DNA of 17,393 bases from JASJHI01 sp033791105 (GCA_033791105.1 JASJHI010000138.1:1-17393), one strand, 5' to 3'. Shown: positions 1 through 7,399, counted from the stretch's first letter. Numbers and translations: made by a program. The notes: generated from the letters alone by a model not told the origin.

Positions 1-862
1 GGTCGTTACCCAGACGTACAGCAACTGGCGCAACGCGCGCACGATCCGACTCGGCGCGGGTGTCGCGTACTACGCCCTCTTCGCAATCGTCCCGCTGCTC
101 AGCCTGACGATCGTGCTCGCCGAGCTGATCGTCAGCCAGGCGGACATCGAGCAGTTCTTCTACGACGTGGCCGACGACATCGGCGTCGACCAGTCGATCG
201 TGCAGTCGTTCCTCGCCGAGATCGACAAGTCGTCTGTCACCAGCGGTCTGGGGATCATCGGATTCGCGACACTCGTCTTCGCCGCGCTCCTCGTGTTCTG
301 GGCGGTGCAGGATGCCTTCGACGAGGTCTGGGAAATACCTGTCCAATCGGGTGCGAAGGCCACGATCTGGCATCGTCTCACCGCGCTGACCGTGGTCGGA
401 GGCGGAGCGGTCGTCATCGTGCTGATCCTCGTGTTGAACTCGGTGGCGAGCCTGCTCCAGTCGTTGATCCCCGGTGACGACGCATGGGTCGCGTGGCTCG
501 ACCGGCTGATCGGCGCGCTGACGTCCTGGGTCGTCCTGGTCCTGTCGATCATCGTGCTGTTCCAGGTGCTGACGAGGGTGCACATCCGACTCATCCCGCT
601 CGCGATCGGCGCAGGTGCCACGGCCGTGCTGCTGACGATCGGCACGACGGCGCTCGGGTACTACCTGACCCACTACGCAAGCGAGTCGCTGAGCGGTGCG
701 GCGGGCGGTGTCCTGCTGACGTTGTCGTGGTTCTACTACGTCTCCCAGATGGTGCTCGTCGGAGCGCATCTCACCCGCGTGCTCGACGAGCGTCACCACC
801 CCGGCGGTGGTGAAGTCTCTGGCGGTGACGGCATGGCGGCCGACGTGACCGTCACGGACTGA
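1..862 (+). CDS. YihY/virulence factor BrkB family membrane protein (5'-truncated)
   Basis: The reading frame is already open at base 2 and runs to TGA at 860-862, so the N-terminus lies upstream of the window. The first visible residues include the family hallmark AYYALFAIVPLL around the first visible membrane segment. About six hydrophobic segments follow: the hallmark itself, GLGIIGFATLVFAALLVF, LTVVGGGAVVIVLILVL, a WVVLVLSIIVLF stretch, LIPLAIGAGATAVLL and GGVLLTLSWFYYVSQMVL. The tail after the last one is short, charged and hydrophilic. The family was once called ribonuclease BN by mistake; it is an inner-membrane protein of unsettled, possibly transport-related, function. The GTG at 113 is an internal codon, not a credible start, because it would remove the hallmark. 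The gene ends six bases from the convergent EamA gene. The family call is confident; the function is open. Confidence 0.85.
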   Translation, partial: VVTQTYSNWRNARTIRLGAGVAYYALFAIVPLLSLTIVLAELIVSQADIEQFFYDVADDIGVDQSIVQSFLAEIDKSSVTSGLGIIGFATLVFAALLVFWAVQDAFDEVWEIPVQSGAKATIWHRLTALTVVGGGAVVIVLILVLNSVASLLQSLIPGDDAWVAWLDRLIGALTSWVVLVLSIIVLFQVLTRVHIRLIPLAIGAGATAVLLTIGTTALGYYLTHYASESLSGAAGGVLLTLSWFYYVSQMVLVGAHLTRVLDERHHPGGGEVSGGDGMAADVTVTD

Positions 863-868
863 CGGCCC

Positions 869-1795
869 TTACGCCGGGTCGGTGCGCACGACTCGTTCGA
901 CTCGGTCCAGTTCGTCGCGTTGTTGCGCCGCGACGCCGACGAGAACGAGCGCAATGCCGCCGACCTCCACCCATGATGGCGTCTGGTCGAGCCAGATCCA
1001 TCCGATGAACGTGGCGGTCACCGGAAGGAGCGCGAGCAGTACGGAGAACCGTCGGATCGGGATGCGGCGGAGGTTGAACTGGTCGATTCCATAGCCGATC
1101 GCGTTCGAGAAGACACCAACGATCAGACACGCCGCCAGCAGGCTCGGCGTGACCCAGACATGGCCACTGCCGGGCGCGCCGATCGGTGTGGTCACGAGTG
1201 CACCGATCGCGAGGCCCACACCGAGGCCGGCAACGCCCCGATCGAGTCGGGCGACGCGTGCGCCGACGACGATGTAGGTGGCCCAGAGGGCAGAAGCGAT
1301 CAGGATGTACGTGACCCCGATCGCATTGTTGCCGAGTTCGCCGCCCCCGAGTACGCCGACTCCGGCGACCGCGAAGAGCAGCGCCACCGCATTGCGCGCC
1401 GATCGCGTCGTGGCAGCGGCCACAGCGATCGGTCCGAGGAACTCGATCGTCACACCCTTGCCCAAATCGATGCGATCGATCGCGAGGTAGAAGAACGTGT
1501 TCATCAGCGCGGTGGCGATCCCGAAGACGCCGGCGGCGATCAATTCCGGTCGTGTCCACCCCCGATACCAGCCACGCGACACCGCAAGCAGGGCGATCGT
1601 GGCGCCGATGACGCGGAACCAGGCGACCGTCTGCGGGGCGACCTCGTCGAACAGGCCCACCGCGATCGCCGCGCCGATGTACTGCGCGACCGCCGAAACG
1701 ATGAAGAGCGCCTCGGGCGAGGTCGCGTCGAGCCAGCCTGTGACCCGATCCTCGCGAGCCTCTCGACTCGACCGGGGGTGGCCGGAGTTGCTCAG
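869..1795 (-). CDS. EamA/DMT-superfamily transporter, RhtA-like; probable CTG start
   Basis: This is a drug/metabolite-transporter protein with about ten membrane segments in two EamA repeats. The repeats can be seen at FRVIGATIALL, GVTIEFLGPIAVA, GVTYILIASALWATYIVVGA, FSVLLALLPVTATFIGWIWL and EVGGIALVLVGVAA. The order resembles RhtA-type amino-acid/metabolite exporters, but the substrate cannot be read from sequence. The first conventional start is GTG at 1660, yet it lies inside the first membrane helix. The open frame continues upstream through ALFIVSAVAQYIGAAIAVGLFD, which looks like a genuine RhtA-type TM1. Upstream of that the only near-cognate start is CTG at 1795-1793, before an in-frame stop at 1811-1813. 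That CTG overlaps the aldolase stop as CTGA, giving a 308-residue protein of normal family length. I infer translational coupling with the aldolase. The alternative is a 263-residue protein from 1660. Confidence 0.8.
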   Translation of the reverse strand: MSNSGHPRSSREAREDRVTGWLDATSPEALFIVSAVAQYIGAAIAVGLFDEVAPQTVAWFRVIGATIALLAVSRGWYRGWTRPELIAAGVFGIATALMNTFFYLAIDRIDLGKGVTIEFLGPIAVAAATTRSARNAVALLFAVAGVGVLGGGELGNNAIGVTYILIASALWATYIVVGARVARLDRGVAGLGVGLAIGALVTTPIGAPGSGHVWVTPSLLAACLIVGVFSNAIGYGIDQFNLRRIPIRRFSVLLALLPVTATFIGWIWLDQTPSWVEVGGIALVLVGVAAQQRDELDRVERVVRTDPA

Positions 1796-2628
1796 TCGAA
1801 GAGCTCTGGTTCAGTGCGCGAGATCTCTTCCCAGAGCGGTTGGAAGCTGAACCAGCCGGCGAGTGGGTAACCCGTGTTCTGCTGGGTGTACGTGGCGTAC
1901 TCGTCCTTGATCTCGATCGGATTCCCGGCGGCCATCGCCGCGAGCTGCGCCTGGCACGACCGCTCCATCGAGATGAACCAGAAGGCGGCCTCGTCGACGG
2001 TCTCGCCGACGGTGAACAGGCCGTGATTCTGGTGGATCGCGGCCTTGCCGGTGGGGAACTTCGAGGCCAGCTCACGACCCGCCTCGATCTCGAAAACGAC
2101 GGCACCGCCCTGCTCGGAGATGACCGTGTGGTCCTTGTAGAAGATGCACGAGTCCTGCGTCAATGGCGCCAGCGGGATGCCGAGCGAACTGAACGCCTTG
2201 CCGTAGACGGAGTGCGAATGCGCGGCCGCGACGATGTCGGGGCGGGCCTCGTGGACCGCGGCGTGGATGACGAACGCGGCGCGGTTGACTGGTGCGTTGC
2301 CGTACACCACCTCGCCCTCGTGGTTGACGAGGATGAGATCGCTCTGCTTCACATGGCGGAAGTTCATCTGGAACGGGTTGACCCAGAACATGTCGGGGAA
2401 CTCGGGATCGCGCACGGTGATGTGTCCGGCGACGCCCTCGGAGAACCCGAACTTGCCGAAGACGCGCAGTGCTCCCGCGAGGTGGGTCTTGCGGTAGTAG
2501 CGCTCATCCTCGACCGAGTCGAACTGCGGCGGACCCTCGAGGTCGACAACCTTCGGGGTGAGCTCGACGCCGTCGATCATCGGAACGGCGACGTCCGCGC
2601 CGGTGTGCGTCTCTTCGGTGATGGCCAT
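1792..2628 (-). CDS. Class II aldolase/adducin family protein
   Basis: A 278-residue class II (zinc) aldolase-fold protein. Visible features are the phosphate/substrate loop region GFSEGVAGHITVR (about residues 61-73), the zinc-ligand pair in AAAHSHSVYG (H137 and H139) and the third histidine in HQNHGLFTVG (H202). These match the metal site of L-fuculose-1-phosphate aldolase relatives. In this family such proteins cleave or epimerise sugar phosphates or act on other hydroxy-acid substrates; the true substrate here is unknown. The length is slightly above the usual 210-260 residues because of an N-terminal extension of about 40 residues. The ATG at 2628 is preceded by TAGGCT and six bases, a leaderless pattern. 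It is transcribed first, with the EamA transporter behind it by a 4-base overlap, suggesting a linked enzyme plus exporter/importer. It is divergent from the acyl-CoA mutase gene. Confidence 0.85.
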   Translation of the reverse strand: MAITEETHTGADVAVPMIDGVELTPKVVDLEGPPQFDSVEDERYYRKTHLAGALRVFGKFGFSEGVAGHITVRDPEFPDMFWVNPFQMNFRHVKQSDLILVNHEGEVVYGNAPVNRAAFVIHAAVHEARPDIVAAAHSHSVYGKAFSSLGIPLAPLTQDSCIFYKDHTVISEQGGAVVFEIEAGRELASKFPTGKAAIHQNHGLFTVGETVDEAAFWFISMERSCQAQLAAMAAGNPIEIKDEYATYTQQNTGYPLAGWFSFQPLWEEISRTEPELFD

Positions 2629-2640
2629 GCGCCGAGCCTA
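2629..2640 (-). promoter_or_regulatory. -10 box of the aldolase-EamA unit (leaderless pattern)
   Basis: Read on the minus strand, TAGGCT occupies 2640-2635 and is followed by six bases and then the ATG at 2628. A TANNNT box six to seven bases before the start codon is the known actinobacterial arrangement for leaderless transcripts. No Shine-Dalgarno sequence is present. The -35 region is not recognisable. Confidence 0.5.
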
Positions 2641-2684
2641 CTCCTGCCGTCCCGGCGGTGATCCGCCCGTGGCGACTCGCGTAT

Positions 2685-2712
2685 GTGACCGCGAGCGCTG
2701 CCGGAATACGAT
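2685..2712 (+). promoter_or_regulatory. Promoter of acyl-CoA mutase (leaderless pattern)
   Basis: GTGACC at 2685-2690 matches TTGACA at four of six positions. TACGAT at 2707-2712 follows after a 16-base spacer. The ATG at 2719 comes six bases after the -10 box, placing the predicted transcription start on the A of ATG. No Shine-Dalgarno sequence is present. This is the best -35/-10 pair in the window and lies back-to-back with the aldolase promoter inside 90 bases. Confidence 0.6.
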
Positions 2713-2718
2713 CGGTCC

Positions 2719-4293
2719 ATGGCCGAACTTCCGACGACCGACTCCGGCATCGAGATCCGATCGCTGTACACCGCCGACGACCTGGACGGGTGGGATTCCG
2801 CTGCAGAACTCGGCGCACCCGGGTCGGCGCCGTACACCCGCGGCGTCTACTCGTCGATGTACACCGGTCGGCTCTGGACGATGCGGCAGTACTCCGGCTT
2901 CGGCAACGCGGAGGCGACCAACGCGCGGTTCAAGTTCCTGCTCGACGCCGGCCAGACCGGGCTGTCGTGCGCGTTCGATCTCCCGACCCAGATGGGCTAC
3001 GACTCCGACCACGGTCGCGCCGAGGGCGAGGTCGGCAAGGTCGGGGTGGCGATCGACTCGATGGCCGACATGCGGCTGCTGCTCGCCGACCTGCCGCTCG
3101 ACAAGGTCACGACGTCGATGACGATCAACTCGACCGCCGCAATCTTGCTGCTGATGTACGAACTGGTCGCCGAGGAGAACGGTGTGTCGAGCGCGGAGAT
3201 CGGTGGCACGATCCAGAACGACCTGCTCAAGGAGTACATCGCCCGCGGAACATACGTCTATCCGCCGCGACCGTCGATGCGCATCATCACCGACATCTTC
3301 GAGTACTGCTCGGCGAACATCCCGAACTGGAACACGATCTCGATCTCGGGCTACCACATCCGCGAGGCGGGCTCGACGGCGGTACAGGAGATCGCCTTCA
3401 CGCTCTCCAACGCCATCGCGTACGTGCAGGCTGCCGTCGATGCGGGACTCGACGTCGACGACTTCGCACCGCGGCTGTCGTTCTTCTGGAACGGGCACAA
3501 CAACTTCTTCGAAGAGGTCGCCAAATTCCGCGCGAGCCGGCGGATGTGGCACACGATCATGACCGAACGTTTCGGCGCGCAGGATCCGAAATCGACGATG
3601 CTGCGCTTCCACACCCAGACAGGCGGATCCACCCTCACCGCCCAGCAGCCGATGAACAATGTCGTGCGCACAGCGGTGCAGGCGATGGCGGCCGTGATGG
3701 GGGGTACGCAGAGCCTGCACACGAACGGTTTCGACGAGGCGCTCAGCCTGCCGACCGAGGAGGCGGCACGGATTGCACTACGAACGCAGCAGGTGATCGG
3801 TTACGAATCGGGTGTCGTCGACACGCCCGATCCGCTCGCAGGTTCGTACTTCGTCGAGTCGCTCACCGATGATGTCGAGCGGCTCGCGTGGGAGTACATC
3901 GAGACGATCGACGAGATGGGTGGCGCGGTCGCGGCGATCGAGGCGGCGTACCAGATGGATGAGATCGAGCAGGCCGCCTACGAGTACACGAAGTCGGTCG
4001 ACGACGAGGAGCGGGTGATCGTCGGTGTCAACAGGTTCACGATCGACGACGAGCCCGAGCCCGACGTGTTTCCGATCGATCCGGAACTCGAAGGGGCGCA
4101 GAAGGAGCGGCTCGGTCGGTACAAGGCGAATCGAGATTCCGCCGAGGTCGAGTCGGCGCTGGCCGCGGTGTCTGCGCGGGCGGAGACGACCGACAACCTG
4201 TTGCCGGTGATGAAGGATGCGCTGCGCGCCGACTGCACACTCGGGGAGATCAGCGACGCGCTGCGCTCGGTGTTCGGCGTCTACACGCCCTGA
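2719..4293 (+). CDS. Acyl-CoA mutase large subunit (methylmalonyl-CoA mutase-type, no B12 domain)
   Basis: A 524-residue TIM-barrel subunit of a coenzyme-B12-dependent acyl-CoA mutase. Conserved blocks are RLWTMRQYSGFG (51-62), GLSCAFDLPTQMGYDSD, GTIQNDLLKEYIARGTYVYPP (from 163) and SISGYHIREAG (208-218). Aligned to Propionibacterium methylmalonyl-CoA mutase with a constant offset of 31, it keeps the Tyr89 (Y58), Thr195/Gln197 (T164/Q166), Arg207 (R176) and Tyr243/His244 (Y212/H213) equivalents. Isobutyryl-CoA mutase has Phe and Gln at the Tyr89 and Arg207 positions, so a substrate with a free carboxylate (methylmalonyl- or ethylmalonyl-CoA type) is inferred. The protein ends at GVYTP, where the catalytic domain ends, so the cobalamin-binding subunit must be encoded elsewhere; none is in the window. 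It overlaps the convergent metallo-beta-lactamase gene by 13 bases. Confidence 0.93.
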   Translation: MAELPTTDSGIEIRSLYTADDLDGWDSAAELGAPGSAPYTRGVYSSMYTGRLWTMRQYSGFGNAEATNARFKFLLDAGQTGLSCAFDLPTQMGYDSDHGRAEGEVGKVGVAIDSMADMRLLLADLPLDKVTTSMTINSTAAILLLMYELVAEENGVSSAEIGGTIQNDLLKEYIARGTYVYPPRPSMRIITDIFEYCSANIPNWNTISISGYHIREAGSTAVQEIAFTLSNAIAYVQAAVDAGLDVDDFAPRLSFFWNGHNNFFEEVAKFRASRRMWHTIMTERFGAQDPKSTMLRFHTQTGGSTLTAQQPMNNVVRTAVQAMAAVMGGTQSLHTNGFDEALSLPTEEAARIALRTQQVIGYESGVVDTPDPLAGSYFVESLTDDVERLAWEYIETIDEMGGAVAAIEAAYQMDEIEQAAYEYTKSVDDEERVIVGVNRFTIDDEPEPDVFPIDPELEGAQKERLGRYKANRDSAEVESALAAVSARAETTDNLLPVMKDALRADCTLGEISDALRSVFGVYTP

Positions 4294-4970
4294 CCGTCGC
4301 GCGCGTACATGCGCAGGTCGTGGCTGAAGTGCGCCGCGTCCGCGCCGACCGCGACCAGTCGGCGGATCGACGCAGCGGCGGTGTCGGCCCACGATTCGTC
4401 GTGCAGATTGTCGCTCGGAACGACCGCCTCCTCGAAGTCCGAGCACAGATAGCAGGCCTGGCCGACGATGAGCTCCCGTCGGCCGTCGGCGTCGACGAGT
4501 ACGGACTGATGACCGGGCGTGTGGCCGGGCGTCGAAAGAATGGTGACGCCGGCGGCGAGTTCGGCGTCGCCGTCGAGGATCCGCGCTCGCTCCGGTGCGA
4601 TCGCCGCCCATTCGGCGACGGTGTAGTGCGGCGCCTCGGCGGCCGCGACCTCCTCGCGCTGGACCCACACGGGAACCCGGGGGAGCGCGCTGTTCTGCCC
4701 GCAGTGGTCGAAGTGGAGATGGCTGTTGACGATCGCTGCGACGTCGCGTTCGTCGATGCCGGCGGCGTTCAGCGCGGTGACGATCGGGCGCACATCGGGT
4801 GCGTACCACTCGTTGATCGTTTCGTGGTCGTCGGCCGGTCCTGTGTCCACGAGCATCACGCCGTCGGGGTGTTCGACCGCGAATACTCGGATCGGGCAGG
4901 TCCCGCCGGCCGCTCGCGGGTGCCAATCGGGCAGCTGGACCGTGCCGAGTTCGATCGGTGTGACCCGCAC
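4281..4970 (-). CDS. Metallo-beta-lactamase-fold hydrolase, AHL-lactonase-like
   Basis: A 229-residue MBL-fold protein starting at GTG 4970. The signature HLHFDH lies at residues 84-89. It is followed by STPGHTPGHQSVLV (H150 as the third ligand of site 1) and FSHD (H217), in the order of N-acyl-homoserine lactonases such as AiiA. The bridging aspartate of that family (AiiA Asp191) would fall in IVGQACYLC, where this protein has Gln at residue 171. The metal site may therefore be altered, and lactonase activity should not be assumed. There is no signal peptide, so it is probably cytosolic. It is the last gene of the nitroreductase-thrH run, 23 bases after thrH. The reading frame stays open far upstream inside thrH, but family homology begins at about VRVTPIELGTVQLPDW, supporting the GTG start. 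No good Shine-Dalgarno is visible. Confidence 0.82.
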   Translation of the reverse strand: MRVTPIELGTVQLPDWHPRAAGGTCPIRVFAVEHPDGVMLVDTGPADDHETINEWYAPDVRPIVTALNAAGIDERDVAAIVNSHLHFDHCGQNSALPRVPVWVQREEVAAAEAPHYTVAEWAAIAPERARILDGDAELAAGVTILSTPGHTPGHQSVLVDADGRRELIVGQACYLCSDFEEAVVPSDNLHDESWADTAAASIRRLVAVGADAAHFSHDLRMYARDGQGV

Positions 4971-4993
4971 CCGCGCAACGGTAACCGGTCGCT

Positions 4994-5623
4994 CTACAGC
5001 TCGTCTCTGATCGCGGCGAGGAGTTCGGCGTACGTGTCGAGCGCAGGAAACTGTGGAAACTCGGCAACGACGTTCGACGGTGCGTGAAACAGGATGCCGG
5101 CATCGGCGGCGCTGAGCATCGTCGTGTCGTTGTAGGAATCGCCGGCCGCGATGACGCGGTACTCGAGCTGGTGGAACGCCTCCACCGAGCAGCGCTTCTG
5201 GTCGGGTTGACGAAGCCGATAATCGGTGACGCGGTCGCCGTCGATGATCAGGCGGTGACAGAACACGGTCGGCCAGCCGAGCTGGCGCATGAACGGCCTC
5301 GCGAACTGTTCGAACGTGTCGCTGAGGATGATCACCTGGGTGATCGAGCGCAGCTCGTCGAGGAACGCCTTCGCCCCGGTCAGTGGTTCGAGTTGACTGA
5401 TCACGTCCTCGATCAACGACATCGTGAGGCCGTGCTCGGCGAGCAGGCCGAGGCGGTAACGCATCAGCACGTCGTAGTCGGGTTCGTCGCGAGTCGTGCG
5501 GGTCAGGCCGTCGATGCCCGTCCGCTCGGCGACTGCGATCCAGACCTCGGGGATCAGTACGCCTTCGAGATCGAGTGTCACGAGGGTCTGCTGGGATCCG
5601 TCCACGTCCCATCTTCGCAACAC
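4994..5623 (-). CDS. thrH: ThrH: phosphoserine phosphatase / homoserine phosphotransferase
   Basis: A HAD-superfamily phosphatase that matches Pseudomonas ThrH closely from memory along its length: LDLEGVLIPEVWIA, TTRDEPDYDVLM, VIILSDTFEQFARP, MRQLGWPTVFCH and VIAAGDSYNDTTMLSAADAGILFHAP. The nucleophile is D18 and the usual second Asp is Glu (E20), as in the PSP/ThrH group. The ILSDTF serine, the lysine of DQKRCS and the GDSYND aspartates complete the site. ThrH dephosphorylates phosphoserine and can transfer the phosphate to homoserine. The longest start is GTG 5623, 25 bases after the nitroreductase stop with GGGGA upstream. GTG codons at 5605 and 5581 would give N-termini closer in length to the Pseudomonas protein, so the start is uncertain. 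It is the middle gene of the three-gene minus-strand run. Confidence 0.9.
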   Translation of the reverse strand: MLRRWDVDGSQQTLVTLDLEGVLIPEVWIAVAERTGIDGLTRTTRDEPDYDVLMRYRLGLLAEHGLTMSLIEDVISQLEPLTGAKAFLDELRSITQVIILSDTFEQFARPFMRQLGWPTVFCHRLIIDGDRVTDYRLRQPDQKRCSVEAFHQLEYRVIAAGDSYNDTTMLSAADAGILFHAPSNVVAEFPQFPALDTYAELLAAIRDEL

Positions 5624-5648
5624 GACACCGTCCCCACGAAACGAGCGG

Positions 5649-6224
5649 TCAGACCGCGATCCGGGTCACCTCGACCCTCGGCCGGTCTGCTGCGGACGGC
5701 TGACCCGCCGACCAGCCCAGGTAGATCACGCCGACGATCCGATCGTCGGGCCCGAAGCCGCAGAGGTCGAGCACCTTCGGGGGGCTCGTGAGGGCCGGGG
5801 TCGACCAGAACGTGGCGAGCCCGAGGGTTGTCGCGCCGAGCAGCATGTTCTGGATTCCTGCCGCGACGGCGTCGCGGTTCTCGGTGTGGAGCATCTCGTC
5901 GTCGTCGGGTCCGCAGCCGATGACCAACGTGCCGGGCGTTCGGAGATACTTGGTCGCCGTCTTCTCGCGCTTGCGTTCGTCTCCGAATTCGGCGTCGATC
6001 ATGTCGGCCACCATCGTCTCGCCGAAGCGACGTCGGCCCTCGCCGGTGAGGTAGGCGAACCGCCACGGCCAGGTCTTCTTGTGGTTCGGCGCCCAGGTCG
6101 CGAGCTCACAGAGCTCGTCGACGAGCGCCGCATCGATCGCCCGTTCCCGGTCGACGAGCATCGAGGTGCGCCGGGAGCGCATCAGCGCGGCGACTGCCTC
6201 GAACGACGGGACGGGGACACTCAT
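5649..6224 (-). CDS. Nitroreductase family protein (YdjA-like flavoenzyme)
   Basis: A 191-residue FMN-dependent oxidoreductase. The N-terminal RSRRTS motif (about residues 17-22) contacts flavin phosphate in this fold. ATWAPNHKKTWPWRF (about 43-57) matches the APDHK..PWHF motif of the minimal YdjA-type nitroreductases. GIQNMLLGATTLGLATFWST forms the central helix, and DRIVGVIYLGW ends the domain. Such enzymes form dimers and reduce nitro compounds, quinones or other electrophiles with NAD(P)H; the natural substrate is unknown. It is the first gene of the minus-strand run nitroreductase-thrH-MBL. A CATGAT element at 6238-6233 lies eight bases before the ATG, giving a possible short-leader promoter. 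It is divergent from the second EamA gene across a 111-base gap. Confidence 0.88.
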   Translation of the reverse strand: MSVPVPSFEAVAALMRSRRTSMLVDRERAIDAALVDELCELATWAPNHKKTWPWRFAYLTGEGRRRFGETMVADMIDAEFGDERKREKTATKYLRTPGTLVIGCGPDDDEMLHTENRDAVAAGIQNMLLGATTLGLATFWSTPALTSPPKVLDLCGFGPDDRIVGVIYLGWSAGQPSAADRPRVEVTRIAV

Positions 6225-6323
6225 CGTTCGCCATCATGCCCGACCAGCCGCGATTTGTGTCGGCGAATGTCGGTGGCACCGGATGAGTGCGGACACGAGT
6301 TCGAAGCCGGTGCTCGGCGCGGT

Positions 6324-6329
6324 CAGACT
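6324..6329 (+). promoter_or_regulatory. Possible -10 box of second EamA gene
   Basis: CAGACT is followed by six bases and then the ATG at 6336. It deviates from TANNNT at the first base only, but the spacing is that seen at the other leaderless-type starts here. No Shine-Dalgarno precedes this ATG. The -35 element is not clear. Confidence 0.35.
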
Positions 6330-6335
6330 GAGCCG

Positions 6336-7310
6336 ATGGCAACATCGGTGCGATCGCTCTCCGGCGAGGCGCGGGGTGCGATCGTCGCAGTGCTCGGCGC
6401 GGCCGTGCTGTTCGGCACGTCGGGCACGGCCCGCGAACTGGGTCCGGACGATGCGTCAGCGCTCGCGGTCGGAGCCGTCCGCATCTCCATCGGAACGGTG
6501 GTGCTGTGGCTGATGGTGCTCGGAGAACGCGCTCGCGGCGGAGCGCAGGTCCGCGTGCTGGGTGGGGGGACCCGACGTTGGTCGCTGATATTGCTCGGCG
6601 CCGCGGGTGTGGCCGTCTACACCCCGTTGTTCTTCGTGGCTGTCGATCGCGTCGGCGTCGCACTCGGCACGGTGGTCACGATCGCCAGCGGCCCGTTCTT
6701 CACTGGAGCGATCGAGGCGACATTGTTGCGGCGACCACCGTCGCGGGTGTGGCTGGTCGGCACGAGCATCACCGCGCTCGGCGCCGCGTTGCTGGTGAGC
6801 TCGGGTGATGGGGCGGGTGGCCAGGCCGACGCGCTGGGAATCGCGGCCGCACTTGCATCGGGGCTCGGATACGCCGTGTACTCCGTGACGGCGAAGGCAT
6901 CGATCGAGGACGGGCTCTCGTCGACACTCGCACTGGCCGCGCCGTTCACGGTCGGCGCCGCAGTGGTGGTCGCCCTCGCCTCCACGCAGTCATTCGCGTG
7001 GTTGGCCACGGCTCAGGGCGTCGTGATGGCCTTGTATCTCGGCATCTTCGCCACCGGATTCGCGTACGTGCTGTTCGGGCTCGGGCTGCGGCGTCTCACG
7101 CCCTCGACGACAGTGACGCTCGTCCTGGCCGAGCCGATCACCGCCTCACTGCTCGCAGTGATCGTCCTCGACGAGATGATCGCCGTGGTCGGATGGGTCG
7201 GGATCACGGTCGTCGTTGCCGGGCTCTGGCTCGTCGGTCGCGATGTCGCGCTCAACCCGTCCGCGGATCCCCCGATCGCGTCGAACGAGGGCGAGCCGGC
7301 GCTGCGCTGA
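6336..7310 (+). CDS. EamA/DMT-superfamily transporter
   Basis: A 324-residue protein with two EamA repeats and about ten membrane helices, beginning with GAIVAVLGAAVLFGTSGTA. The FGTSGTA motif and the following AVRISIGTVVLW helix are typical of EamA repeat 1. The second repeat starts at ALGIAAALASGLGYAVYSV and ends with VVGWVGITVVVAGLWLVG. The family exports or imports small metabolites and amino acids; the substrate is unknown. It is clearly different in sequence from the RhtA-like transporter at 869-1795, so the two are not a recent duplication. The frame is open for hundreds of bases upstream, antisense to the nitroreductase and thrH, but homology starts at this ATG. A short hydrophilic tail rich in Pro and Glu ends the protein. 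It is followed by the TMEM175-like gene 103 bases downstream on the same strand. Confidence 0.88.
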   Translation: MATSVRSLSGEARGAIVAVLGAAVLFGTSGTARELGPDDASALAVGAVRISIGTVVLWLMVLGERARGGAQVRVLGGGTRRWSLILLGAAGVAVYTPLFFVAVDRVGVALGTVVTIASGPFFTGAIEATLLRRPPSRVWLVGTSITALGAALLVSSGDGAGGQADALGIAAALASGLGYAVYSVTAKASIEDGLSSTLALAAPFTVGAAVVVALASTQSFAWLATAQGVVMALYLGIFATGFAYVLFGLGLRRLTPSTTVTLVLAEPITASLLAVIVLDEMIAVVGWVGITVVVAGLWLVGRDVALNPSADPPIASNEGEPALR

Positions 7311-7399
7311 CTCATCTCGAGGTCGCCGACGGACGTGAGGCGACGGCCTGTCACCCGACCGTTCGACGGCGCGTACGGCCAGCTGCGAAGCCGGCGATC

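Noticed and set aside
852..2105. 417-residue minus-strand frame over the EamA and aldolase genes
   Set aside because: Its translation is a low-complexity Arg/Pro/Ser sequence, while the other two frames give clear aldolase and EamA families.
2638..3720. Long minus-strand open frame antisense to the acyl-CoA mutase
   Set aside because: The mutase is unmistakable on the plus strand, and antisense frames are kept open by GC-rich third positions. The frame encodes no recognisable domain.
4971..5612. N-terminal extension of the MBL protein across thrH
   Set aside because: The added residues are Arg/Pro-rich shadow sequence of thrH. MBL homology begins right after GTG 4970.
5496..6335. Reading frame open continuously from well upstream into the second EamA gene, suggesting a much larger protein
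   Set aside because: The upstream part is antisense to thrH and the nitroreductase, is rich in Arg, Pro and Asp without domain features, and homology begins at ATG 6336.
6225..6335. Riboswitch or structured leader between nitroreductase and EamA
   Set aside because: No conserved riboswitch core is apparent, and the predicted promoter leaves almost no leader.
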